Made by a program: the position numbers and the translations under genes
Origin: Methanocella paludicola SANAE
Lineage (GTDB): Archaea; Halobacteriota; Methanocellia; Methanocellales; Methanocellaceae
Assembly: GCF_000011005.1 (NCBI RefSeq)
Contig: NC_013665.1
Location: 2,829,501-2,893,500, forward strand
Length of the DNA: 64,000 nucleotides
Direction of reading: 5' to 3'
The notes under the pieces: generated by a model
Seen by the model: the letters and a program-made list of their open reading frames with translations, nothing else
Database searches by the model: none
Told to the model about the DNA's origin: nothing
Part shown: piece after piece, positions 16,878 to 24,314 of the stretch
Position numbering within the stretch: the first letter of the stretch is position 1
Layout of the letters: every line of letters starts with the position of its first letter

Positions 16878-17009
16878 CTACCCGTGCTCGTAAGGCGGCG
16901 GCCCCGGCTTATCCGAGTTCGAGCCCTTAACGAGCCCGGCGCGCCCCATGACTTTCTTGACCACCGGCGTATCTTTCTTCTTTTTCCCTTGCGGCTTCTC
17001 TTCGGCCAT
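16878..17009 (-). CDS. Small basic protein, 43 aa
   Basis: ATG 17009 to TAG 16878 encodes a Lys-rich start (MAEEKPQGKKKKDTP) followed by VVKKVMGRAGLVKGSN and a Pro-rich end (PGPPPYEHG). Codon use is GC-rich like real genes here and GTGACC precedes the ATG. It has no recognisable domain; it is likely disordered or nucleic-acid binding. Its 5' end faces the MarR operon's promoter region. Confidence 0.45.
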   Translation of the reverse strand: MAEEKPQGKKKKDTPVVKKVMGRAGLVKGSNSDKPGPPPYEHG

Positions 17010-17118
17010 TTCGGGTCACTTTCCGTTCAAAGTATTTTCGTGGCGGGGCTTATACTTTCATGCCGGGCGTAGTGGTTTTAGCCGTGCGCTTACTGTCCTT
17101 ATTCAGCCCTGAGCTCAA

Positions 17119-17196
17119 CAGGTAATATGTTACCTGAACGAAACCCTTATATACTTTGGTAATATATTACCAATCGTTCAGGTAATATGTTACCTG
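17119..17196 (+). promoter_or_regulatory. Three palindromic operators around the MarR operon promoter
   Basis: Two identical 18-bp near-palindromes, CAGGTAATATGTTACCTG, lie at 17119-17136 and 17179-17196, and a perfect variant, TTGGTAATATATTACCAA, lies at 17156-17173. The shared core is GGTAAT-AT-N-TTACC. A TATA-like TTATATAC at 17148-17155 sits between the first two, so the second and third copies cover the predicted start of transcription. This fits autorepression by the MarR protein encoded in the operon. Confidence 0.85.
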
Positions 17197-17210
17197 TTGA
17201 AGGGAAACAA

Positions 17211-18020
17211 ATGGATAAGAGGATCATAATCATCGCTTCGGCCCTCATCGCCGTGCTCGCCATCGTGGCGTCCGGCGCCGGGCTGTTCATGAACGGTTTG
17301 TATAAGAACGACACGAAGTCAGGGGCGGCCCAGGAGCAGGGCAACGACCTGGTGACGCTGGTGCTGTGCGTGCCGCTTTTAGCAGTGTCGACGTATTACG
17401 CCGCCAGAGGCTCGCTGAGAGGCAGGCTCGTATGGACCGGCATGGTGTTCTACTTCCTGTACGTATACGCCATGATGTCGTTCCTGTCCGCCTACAACCA
17501 GCTCTTCCTCGTGTACGTGGCGGCGTTCTCGCTATCGCTCTACACGTTCGCCTACAGCGTGCTGACGCTGGACGTGAACGCGGTGAAGGAGAGCTTTTCG
17601 GGGGCCCCGACGAAAGCCGCAGCAGGGTTCATGTTCTTGATAGCGATCGCCGTATCGGCGATGTGGCTGGGCATGATCGTACCGTCCCTTTTAACGGGAG
17701 AGAGGCCGGTTGCGCTGGAGACGTACACGACACTGGTCGTCCAGGCGCTCGACCTCGGCGTCATCGTGCCCTTGAGCCTGATCGCGGGCGTGCTGCTGCT
17801 GCAGAAGAAGGCATGGGGCTACGCGCTGGCGTCGCTCATATTCGTCAAGGGCATAACCCTGGGCACTGCGGTGCTCTCCATGGCGCTGTTCATGAGCCTG
17901 AACGGCGTGGAGGTAGTGCTGCCGCAGGTCGCCATATTCGTCCTGCTGGTGCTGGGTGCCCTGGCGCTGGCCATCATATTCTACGGTAAGATGAAAGTGC
18001 CGGCCGCATCGGCCGCATAA
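17211..18020 (+). CDS. Polytopic membrane protein, first gene of MarR-regulated operon
   Basis: The 269 residues form about seven or eight membrane helices with short loops (first IIIIASALIAVLAIVASGAG, last VAIFVLLVLGALALAIIFYG). No conserved charged motif or named family was recognised. The start is ATG 17211, after GAAGGG and directly below the third operator; an in-frame GTT/TTG upstream would fall inside that operator. The next gene begins 14 bp later, so it is co-transcribed with redox proteins. Confidence 0.75.
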   Translation: MDKRIIIIASALIAVLAIVASGAGLFMNGLYKNDTKSGAAQEQGNDLVTLVLCVPLLAVSTYYAARGSLRGRLVWTGMVFYFLYVYAMMSFLSAYNQLFLVYVAAFSLSLYTFAYSVLTLDVNAVKESFSGAPTKAAAGFMFLIAIAVSAMWLGMIVPSLLTGERPVALETYTTLVVQALDLGVIVPLSLIAGVLLLQKKAWGYALASLIFVKGITLGTAVLSMALFMSLNGVEVVLPQVAIFVLLVLGALALAIIFYGKMKVPAASAA

Positions 18021-18034
18021 TGGAGGTAAAAGCA

Positions 18035-18451
18035 ATGGTTAGCGTACTATACTATTCGATGACCGGGAGCACGAAGAAGATGGCCACGGCCATCGCGGAA
18101 GAGCTGGGCGTGGAGGCCCTGGATGTGAAAAAGGCGGCGTCCGTCCCGCAGGACGGGGTCCTGTTCATGGGCTCCGGGTGCTACGGCGACAAGCCGGGAG
18201 ATGACATGGCGAAGTTCATCGCCGCCCACGACTTCGCGGGCAGGAAGGTCGCCCTGTTCGGCACGTCCGGCGCCGGCGCCGGCAGGGAGGTGGATGCCAT
18301 GGCGGAAGCGTTGAAAAACAAGGGCGCTACGGTCCTCGGAACCTACCACAGCAAGGGCAGGGCGTTCGTCCTGGTCAACATCGGTCACCCGAGCAAGGAT
18401 GAGCTGGACGGCGCCCGGAAGTTCGCGGCGGAGATGGCGAAGCTTGGATGA
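18035..18451 (+). CDS. Short flavodoxin-family protein
   Basis: The 138-residue protein has the FMN phosphate loop YSMTGSTKKMA, then VLFMGSGCYGDKPGD and KVALFGTSGAGAG, typical of flavodoxin-like domains used as electron carriers or small flavin reductases. ATG 18035 is chosen because an earlier ATG at 18020 is itself part of the ribosome site ATGGAGGT. Its last 8 bases overlap the TTG start of the MarR gene, so translation is coupled. Confidence 0.85.
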   Translation: MVSVLYYSMTGSTKKMATAIAEELGVEALDVKKAASVPQDGVLFMGSGCYGDKPGDDMAKFIAAHDFAGRKVALFGTSGAGAGREVDAMAEALKNKGATVLGTYHSKGRAFVLVNIGHPSKDELDGARKFAAEMAKLG

Positions 18452-18959
18452 CATCGAGCAGACGAAAGCGGCGTTCGCCTCCAGCCGCATCGACATGGCG
18501 AAGTTCATCCTGGTCATGGTGTTCCTGATCGAGCAGCGGTGGAGCTACTACATCGGGAAGGATCTGGAGGAGGACGGGATCACCACGAAGCAATGGCTCA
18601 TGGCCCTGGTCATCGCCAACGGGTTCAAGCATGCCCCGTCCATCCAGGAGGTGGCGGACGCGATGAGCACGACCCACCAGAACGTGAAGCAGATCGCGTC
18701 GGGCATGGAGCGCCAGGGGCTCATGAGGCTGGAGCGGGACGAGAAAAACAAGCGTATCATCCGGCTAAGGGTCACTGAGCATTGCTTCCGGCTGTTCAAA
18801 AGCCGCGAGGAGGGCGACGTGAGGGCGGTGCTGAGCATGTTCGAGAATATCTCGGACGATGAGCTGAGGGCGCTGTTCAACGTCATCGCAAAGATGGAGC
18901 ACAGGGCCGACGAGCTCTACGAGGGCGCTAAGGCCATGAGAAAGGCGAAGGAGTGTTAA
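18444..18959 (+). CDS. MarR-family transcriptional regulator
   Basis: The 171-residue protein has long N-terminal dimerisation helices, a winged helix at about 52-115 (PSIQEVADAMSTTHQNVKQI as recognition helix region, then DEKNKRIIRLRVTE as wing) and a C-terminal helix pair. Start is TTG 18444, inside the flavodoxin 3' end; a longer upstream frame is out of place. It lies inside the operon it probably represses through the three GGTAAT palindromes at 17119-17196. Two unpaired Cys are present (C-terminal EC and HC), so redox sensing is possible but unproven. Confidence 0.88.
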   Translation: MDDIEQTKAAFASSRIDMAKFILVMVFLIEQRWSYYIGKDLEEDGITTKQWLMALVIANGFKHAPSIQEVADAMSTTHQNVKQIASGMERQGLMRLERDEKNKRIIRLRVTEHCFRLFKSREEGDVRAVLSMFENISDDELRALFNVIAKMEHRADELYEGAKAMRKAKEC

Positions 18960-18960
18960 A

Positions 18961-19527
18961 ATGAGATTGAAGGATATCGTTGTAGCTGTAGTGGCCATCC
19001 TGGTGCTTGCCGTGCTGGCGGCGTTCGCGGCCATGGGGTTCGTGCTCATGGACGGCATGAGCTATACGGCCACGGGCCACGAGACGCTGAGCCCGGCAGG
19101 GGCTGAGTCGGGGAGGGCGCTGGTAGTTTATGATCCGGGCATCACGGGCCGGGCGAAGGACGCCGCGGCCACAATAGCGGGCGACCTGCAGGCTAAGGGA
19201 TATGCGGTGGACCTGTGCGGCATCAGGAGCGCCGGGGCCTGGAGGACGTCCGGCTACGACGTCATCGTCGCGGGCGGCCCCGTGTACGTGGGGAACGCCA
19301 GCGGCTCGGTCAGGTCATACCTGAGCACGCTGAAGGCCGACGAGGGCACGAGGCTCGGAGTGTTCGGCACGGGCGGCACGGACCTGGGGAGCGATGATCC
19401 GGCGATCGTCCGGAAAGACGTGGCCTCGGTCGATACATCGCTCGAGATCAAGGCGGCCATGAAGCTTCTGGAGTATGATGATGCCGATGAGAAATGTGCG
19501 GTGTTCGTCGAGGAGCTTCTGAGGTAG
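18961..19527 (+). CDS. Membrane-anchored flavodoxin-like protein
   Basis: An N-terminal membrane helix (IVVAVVAILVLAVLAAFAAM) is followed by a flavodoxin-like fold: ALVVYDPGITGRAKDAA at the phosphate-loop position, DVIVAGGPVYVGNASGSV, and RLGVFGTGGTDLGS. The phosphate loop lacks the usual T-x-T/S-G-N/S-T, so FMN binding may be altered. It begins 1 base after the MarR stop. It is probably a tethered partner of the soluble flavodoxin two genes upstream. Confidence 0.78.
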   Translation: MRLKDIVVAVVAILVLAVLAAFAAMGFVLMDGMSYTATGHETLSPAGAESGRALVVYDPGITGRAKDAAATIAGDLQAKGYAVDLCGIRSAGAWRTSGYDVIVAGGPVYVGNASGSVRSYLSTLKADEGTRLGVFGTGGTDLGSDDPAIVRKDVASVDTSLEIKAAMKLLEYDDADEKCAVFVEELLR

Positions 19528-19538
19528 GGATTCGAGAG

Positions 19539-20132
19539 ATGAGCTTTCTGTACGCGCTCAAGCCCGAAAAGGACCGACTGATGTGCCCCTTCTGCCGGGC
19601 GCTCGGGTCCGCGGGCGTGACTCCGAACATGGTCACGGCGGCCGGCCTGCTGCTCTCGATAGTTTCGGGGTTGCTCGCCGCATCCGGCGAGCTACACTGG
19701 GCTATCCTCGTCTTCCTGGCGGGCGCCGCACTGGACGCCCTCGACGGCTCCCTGGCCCGTGCCTGCGGCATGGGCTCCGAGTTCGGCCGGTACTTCGACA
19801 GCTTTGCGGACCGGGCTTCCGAGTTGTTTTTCGTCGTCGGGGCGGTCCTCGGCGGCGTACCTGCTACGGCCTTCCTGGTCGTGCTGGGATCGTTCGTCCT
19901 GCTTGGGGCAAGAGTATACAACCACAGGAAGGGCCTGAGCTCCAACGCCGCAATGTTCGGGCGGCCCGAAAGGCTGGCGCTATTGGTCGCGGGCCTGCTG
20001 TGCCAGGCGCCGTTCGACACGGCGTTCTTCGCTGCGGCATTTGTGCTCTGCCTTGTATCCTCGGCCCAGGCCCTGGCCTCGGGCAACATACAGAAACTAA
20101 TGCAAAAAATAGATCGATATATCAGTCGGTAA
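19539..20132 (+). CDS. CDP-alcohol phosphatidyltransferase
   Basis: A 197-residue membrane enzyme with the full signature D-G-x2-A-R-x8-G-x3-D-x3-D (DGSLARACGMGSEFGRYFDS, then FAD). It transfers a lipid-phosphate from CDP-lipid to an alcohol such as serine, glycerol phosphate or inositol phosphate. Which alcohol cannot be told. It starts at ATG 19539, 11 bp after the previous stop, and closes the MarR operon, linking it to polar lipid synthesis or membrane repair. It converges on the PPOX gene with a 5-bp gap. Confidence 0.88.
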   Translation: MSFLYALKPEKDRLMCPFCRALGSAGVTPNMVTAAGLLLSIVSGLLAASGELHWAILVFLAGAALDALDGSLARACGMGSEFGRYFDSFADRASELFFVVGAVLGGVPATAFLVVLGSFVLLGARVYNHRKGLSSNAAMFGRPERLALLVAGLLCQAPFDTAFFAAAFVLCLVSSAQALASGNIQKLMQKIDRYISR

Positions 20133-20137
20133 AAAGC

Positions 20138-20587
20138 TCAATACTCCAGTACGTGCCTTACCCCGAGGCCCCGGGCCTTGAGAGTAGTGTCGAGGTACTC
20201 TATTTTCTGAGGCGTCACTTTCAGGATGCTCATGAACTCCGGAATGCTGACGCCCTTGAGCCTCCGCCGAGTTTTATAGGCCTCCACGCCCTCATCGAAG
20301 ATCTTAGACCCGGCCTTGCCTATTTCGGCCGTGCCGGTGATCTGAACGCCCTTGATGCTGTCCCAGCCGGTGAACTGGGTATGGATGGCCACCGAGACGA
20401 CGGGATTGGCGGAGATGTTGGCGAGTTTCTGGCCGCCCTCCGTGAGTATATAAAGGATGGTGCCTGAAGGAAAATACTCCACAGCGGACGCCCGTGGCAC
20501 GTTGCCGGAGCACGTCGCCAGCACACACATGCCATGAGCCTTCAGGAATCCCGAGATAAGGCGTTCGAGTTCTTTATCGCTGATCAT
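20138..20587 (-). CDS. Pyridoxamine 5'-phosphate oxidase-family protein
   Basis: A 149-residue split-barrel protein (GMCVLATCSGNVPRASAVEY, GTILYILTEGGQKLANI, NPVVSVAIHTQF, then GVQITGTAEI). These small PPOX proteins bind FMN or F420; many are flavin reductases of unknown substrate. Start ATG 20587 follows GGCGGTAAC; longer in-frame starts extend past the family's usual N-terminus. It is transcribed alone, opposite the MarR operon. Confidence 0.82.
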   Translation of the reverse strand: MISDKELERLISGFLKAHGMCVLATCSGNVPRASAVEYFPSGTILYILTEGGQKLANISANPVVSVAIHTQFTGWDSIKGVQITGTAEIGKAGSKIFDEGVEAYKTRRRLKGVSIPEFMSILKVTPQKIEYLDTTLKARGLGVRHVLEY

Positions 20588-20860
20588 GTTACCGCCCGTT
20601 TTTATTCTACAAGGAGTTGTGTTTCCCACCTGACATATATAATGTTTACTGATAAGTAGCAAGATATCCCCATATGCCTACGTTTAAAGCCATATTGAGC
20701 GGAATAGCTGGAGTAATCGCCGTTCTGCAAGTCCGCCTCGCCACCCCGGCATAGAAAAATAAGAAAATATATAATGAAAAAACATTAATAATGACAAAAA
20801 GCCTCATATAGGCCTATAGATATAATTTGGATGATAGATTCATCGATTTTAGTGATGGTC

Positions 20861-21739
20861 ATGGTGGAGCTAACGGTAATACAGCGGGAGATACTTTCCG
20901 CGCTAATCAACTTATTCCGGGAGAAGGGCCGGGCCGTGAAAGGGGAGGAGATCTCCGAGCGGATCGACCGGAACCCCGGCACGGTCAGGAACCAGATGCA
21001 GTCGCTCAAGGCGCTGGGCCTGGTGGAGGGCGTGCCAGGGCCCAAGGGCGGATACAAGGCCACCAGCACGGCCTACCAGGCGCTGAACCTGACGCACATG
21101 GACAGGGAGGCCGAAGTGGCCGTCTACCGGAACGGCGAGCGGATCATGAACGCCAACGTGGCCGAGATCGACCTGAACACGGTCCGCCACCCCGAGCTCT
21201 GCCGGGCCAGCGTAAAGATACTGGGAGATGCCCGCGTATTCAATATAGGCGACAGCATCCAGGTCGGCCCCACCCCGGTGAACAAGCTCGTCATAAGGGG
21301 AGAGGTCGTTGGCAGGGACGACATCAACAGCGTCATCCTGTGCAGCATCAACGAGATGATCTCGCTTCCCAAGAAGCCCGTGCGGGACTACATCAACCAC
21401 CGGCTCATCACCATACCCTCCGGGGCCACGGTGAAGGACGCCCTCGTGGTGCTGGCGAAGCACGACATCCACGGCGCGCCCGTGGAGAAGGACGGGAGCA
21501 TCGTGGGCATGGTCACCTATACCGACATCGGCCGGGCCATCTCGAGCGATAAGACCGATGATAAGGTGACCGAGATCATGACCCCGAACGTCATCTCCAT
21601 CGACCAGGAGAAGCCCATGTACGAGGCCGTGTCCGTCATGAACCAGAATAAGATCGGCCGCCTTCTCGTTACCGGCGAGGGCAAGCCTAAGGGCATGATC
21701 ACCCGGATGGACGTCATCAGCCGGCTGACCACTTATTGA
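20861..21739 (+). CDS. Transcriptional regulator: winged HTH plus C-terminal CBS pair
   Basis: The 292 residues start with a winged helix (VIQREILSALINLFREKGRA, then GEEISERIDRNPGTVRNQM). A middle domain (about 75-165, RNGERIMNANVAEIDL) follows, then two CBS motifs (about 172-290, MTPNVISIDQEKPMYE). It is the archaeal HTH-CBS regulator type, likely responding to adenylate or SAM-like ligands. ATG 20861 or 20855 fits the homologous N-terminus better than 20831; GTGATGG precedes them. It converges on the aldolase gene across a terminator. Confidence 0.82.
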   Translation: MVELTVIQREILSALINLFREKGRAVKGEEISERIDRNPGTVRNQMQSLKALGLVEGVPGPKGGYKATSTAYQALNLTHMDREAEVAVYRNGERIMNANVAEIDLNTVRHPELCRASVKILGDARVFNIGDSIQVGPTPVNKLVIRGEVVGRDDINSVILCSINEMISLPKKPVRDYINHRLITIPSGATVKDALVVLAKHDIHGAPVEKDGSIVGMVTYTDIGRAISSDKTDDKVTEIMTPNVISIDQEKPMYEAVSVMNQNKIGRLLVTGEGKPKGMITRMDVISRLTTY

Positions 21740-21744
21740 AAAAG

Positions 21745-21762
21745 AGGCACCTTAAGGTGCCT
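21745..21762. terminator. Bidirectional terminator between HTH-CBS and aldolase genes
   Basis: Perfect 18-bp palindrome AGGCACCTTAAGGTGCCT placed in the 26-bp gap between the two convergent stops, with an A-run on one side and T-rich sequence on the other. Confidence 0.8.
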
Positions 21763-21765
21763 TAC

Positions 21766-22566
21766 TTATTTTAGCGCTTCTTCGACGGACTTGTTATCGA
21801 AGATGATCTTCTCCAGCGCTCTGGATACCTTGTCCGGGTCGTCGCTCTGCCAGACATTGCGGCCCACGGCCACCCCGGCCGCTCCGACGTCCAGGATATC
21901 CCTGGTCTGCTTGAGGAACACGTTGAGGTCCGACTTAAGGCCCCCGGCGCAGAGTACTTTCGCCCTGCCGGCCATGTCCGTGACCTTCTTGAAGGTCTCC
22001 TTCGAGCCGGTATACTTGACCTTTAGCAGGTCGCAGCCTAGCTCCAGGCCCACGCGGGCCCCGTAGGCGACGATATTGGGGTCGACATCGTTCGTCACGT
22101 ACTTGCCCCGCGGGTACATCCAGCCTACCACGGGCAGGCCATAGTCCCGGGCCTTCTCCTGCACCTCGCGGAAGTCCTTCATCGCCTCCGCCTCGATGGG
22201 CGAGCCGACGTAGAGGGTGTATCCGACGGCGTCGGCGCCGAGCTTCACGGCGTAGTCCACGGAGCAGACCACCGGCGAATAGGGCGCCTCTTCGGCCTGC
22301 GCCTTCGCGATGTTATCCTTGCCGTTCACCTTGACGATGAGGGGCACCCTGCCCGAGTAGTTCTCGCGATACTTCTCGGCGAGGCCCTTGTGGAAGATGA
22401 GCCCCGTGTACTTGTTCCTCAGCGCGATATCGATGATGTACTCGGGGTTATAGTTCTTATCGTTAAAATCCTTGGGGCCGTGTTCCAGCCCCTGGTCGTA
22501 GGCCAGGAACATGGCCCTTCCGTCCTTGAATAACCGGGACATATACTTCTGGGAAGGTTCGAGCAT
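21766..22566 (-). CDS. fba: Archaeal class I fructose-bisphosphate aldolase
   Basis: The 266-residue DhnA-type aldolase has the signature AMFLAYDQGLEHGP near residue 18, the Schiff-base lysine region DLLKVKYTGS and the phosphate site AAGVAVGRNVW. The other methanogen homologue, ADH synthase of aromatic biosynthesis, begins with an MDHG motif; YDQGLEHGP favours true FBP aldolase. It works with the TIM gene 2 kb away in gluconeogenesis. It stands just downstream of the HhH-GPD gene on the same strand (23-bp gap). Confidence 0.88.
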   Translation of the reverse strand: MLEPSQKYMSRLFKDGRAMFLAYDQGLEHGPKDFNDKNYNPEYIIDIALRNKYTGLIFHKGLAEKYRENYSGRVPLIVKVNGKDNIAKAQAEEAPYSPVVCSVDYAVKLGADAVGYTLYVGSPIEAEAMKDFREVQEKARDYGLPVVGWMYPRGKYVTNDVDPNIVAYGARVGLELGCDLLKVKYTGSKETFKKVTDMAGRAKVLCAGGLKSDLNVFLKQTRDILDVGAAGVAVGRNVWQSDDPDKVSRALEKIIFDNKSVEEALK

Positions 22567-22589
22567 AATATAATATTAGCTCTTTAATA

Positions 22590-23360
22590 TTATTTATTTT
22601 GCCTGCGCTTGAGGCTCTTGAGGATGTCCCCGTAGTTCCAGAACAGTATGGCATCGAGCTCGGACGGCTTCACGCCCAGCTCCGGGCATATCTCCTCTCT
22701 GAAGACCGCCTCGAAGTCCATGTAGTCCCGCGGCGTGCTGATCCGCCGGTCGAAGTCCCTGTTGAACAGGAGCGTGAAGGCACGCTTTAGCCGGGAGTCG
22801 AAGGCCAGGTAGCCCTGCGAGTAGCCCGTTTCGGTCAGAAATTCGCTTGCCGACTTCATGCCGTAGCCGTGGACCGTGTCCATGAGATAGAAGCGGGGGT
22901 CCGGGGCTTTTCGCATGTTCCTGATGAGCACGAGTTCGTTGCCGTTCACGATGGCGGGCTCGTTCAGGTTGTTCACCATGGCCTGAGCCTTGAGGGACGT
23001 CTCCTTTCCGGGGCTGCAGTATCGCACGTTATATTTCGTTAAGGCCGAGTGTGTCCGCTTTATCAGCGCATCGGGGCCGCTACATTCCTGGAAGGCTTTC
23101 ATGGAGCGGATCGTCAGCAGGTCGAAATCAGGGGACTCGATGAGCCGATAAGATGGGGCGGAGCGGCCCATGGCCACGATGATGCGCACCAGGTGCTTCC
23201 ACAGCTCCTCGCCGCCCATGGCGCGCCAGGCGCCCGGGACGGGCATACGCTCTCTGGTGGAGTCGTAGTACTTCGAGACGAAGCCGCCCAGGATGTCCAT
23301 CTGCCCTTTGTTGAAGTCGAAAGGCCGGTTGAAGCGCACGGGTTCCACTCGCTCCGGCAC
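22590..23360 (-). CDS. HhH-GPD-type DNA glycosylase, Ogg2/AGOG-like
   Basis: A 256-residue protein whose C-terminal half has the helix-hairpin-helix element HGYGMKSASEFLTETGYSQ, with the catalytic-Lys position in MKS and the Asp in LAFDSRLKR. This matches archaeal Ogg2-type glycosylase/AP lyases. The expected role is removal of oxidised bases; the substrate is not certain, and the N-terminal 120 residues are unfamiliar. GTG 23360 is chosen; the longer frame to 23441 would add a hydrophobic stretch and overlap the divergent gene's promoter. Confidence 0.65.
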   Translation of the reverse strand: MPERVEPVRFNRPFDFNKGQMDILGGFVSKYYDSTRERMPVPGAWRAMGGEELWKHLVRIIVAMGRSAPSYRLIESPDFDLLTIRSMKAFQECSGPDALIKRTHSALTKYNVRYCSPGKETSLKAQAMVNNLNEPAIVNGNELVLIRNMRKAPDPRFYLMDTVHGYGMKSASEFLTETGYSQGYLAFDSRLKRAFTLLFNRDFDRRISTPRDYMDFEAVFREEICPELGVKPSELDAILFWNYGDILKSLKRRQNK

Positions 23361-23423
23361 GCTAAATATTTTCCCTGCACAAAGGATAAGCACTACAAGC
23401 GCTATTTTATATGGGGATGGAAA

Positions 23424-23900
23424 ATGAACAGGCCGGGCCATTTTGGCGGGGCCATGCTATTGTTCTTCGGCATCATGTACTTCCTGCCGAAGGGCGACAC
23501 GCTCCAGACGCTGGCGCTATCGGTGACCGCTGCGGGCATAGCGGCCGCCATGTCCATGAAGCCGGACTTGGATAAAAAGTTCTTCTGGGGCATCTTTCAC
23601 AGGTGCTGGATCACGCACAGCCTGACCACCGTGGTCATCGTGACCGCAGGCACTTTCGCGCTGTTCAATTACGTCCTGCACGAGGGGCCGCTGTCGTACT
23701 ACGCGGCGCTGGCCGCCTTCTGCGCCATCTTTTCCCACGTCGTCCTGGACTCCTTCACGAAGATGGGCGTGCCCCTGCTCGGGCCGTTCGACCAGAAGAT
23801 GCGGGGGCTGCGATGGTTCAAGGGCTCGAACCCGCTGCTGAACTACGGCCTGATGGCCGCGGGCGGGCTCATGATGCTCGCCTACTACCGGGTCTTCTAA
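23424..23900 (+). CDS. DUF457 membrane metal-dependent hydrolase (YdjM-like)
   Basis: The 158 residues have four membrane helices and the conserved FHRCWITHSL and FSHVVLDSFTKMGVPLLGP blocks of the YdjM/DUF457 family, whose His/Asp residues suggest a metal site. Bacterial members are linked to membrane or DNA-damage responses; the reaction is unknown. ATG 23424 is preceded by GGGGATGG and a TTTTATATGG box. It is divergent from the glycosylase gene. A long inverted repeat begins 24 bp after its stop. Confidence 0.8.
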   Translation: MNRPGHFGGAMLLFFGIMYFLPKGDTLQTLALSVTAAGIAAAMSMKPDLDKKFFWGIFHRCWITHSLTTVVIVTAGTFALFNYVLHEGPLSYYAALAAFCAIFSHVVLDSFTKMGVPLLGPFDQKMRGLRWFKGSNPLLNYGLMAAGGLMMLAYYRVF

Positions 23901-23924
23901 TAGTGTACCGAGTTTTTCTTTTTA

Positions 23925-24267
23925 CGTTATGCCATCTTAGGCGTGTCCTTAACCACAGGGGCGCAGAGCCCACGGAGTTTCACAGAGCTTACTTTTTATA
24001 ATTTGAGTCACAGAGACCACGGAGCCCGGTTTATTGGCTTACCTTTGGCTGATGCCAATTCGAGCGGGGCACAGAGTTAATTGAGGCACGGTTGGCCAAT
24101 AAACAACTATCTGGTTTATCCTCGCCAGTGCCTCTTTTCACTCTGTGCCTCAGGATAGTTATAAACACGTCCTCCGTGCACTCAGTGACCTCCTTATTTA
24201 AAAAATCTCTGTGCGTCTCCCATGCACTCGGTGCCTCTGTGGTTGGAACACGCTGAGATGGCATAAC
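23925..24267. repeat. Long inverted repeat, family 1, copy A (about 340 bp)
   Basis: The ends are CGTTATGCCATCT (23925) and its partner AGATGGCATAACG (to 24267). Moving inward, the arms keep pairing imperfectly: AACCACAGGGGC with GCCTCTGTGGTT, then ACGGAG / CACAGAG-type blocks, and near the centre CGGTTTATTGG and TTGGCCAATAAAC. No open frame of note is inside. It fills the gap between the convergent DUF457 and TIM genes and shares sequence with the element at 56020-56338. Confidence 0.88.
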
Positions 24268-24314
24268 GGGCAGTCTATATAAATAATTTAAAATAAAATG
24301 GCGCTATCGGTGCT

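Noticed and set aside
20674-20754. Possible 26-residue hydrophobic peptide gene
   Set aside because: ATG to TAG with no ribosome site or conservation evidence; too short to support.
23049-23423. N-terminal extension of the DUF457 gene (in-frame open region)
   Set aside because: It is antisense to the glycosylase gene and a ribosome site and TATA box mark the start at 23424.
23925-24267. Insertion sequence with a transposase
   Set aside because: No frame inside either long inverted repeat encodes a transposase or any known domain.
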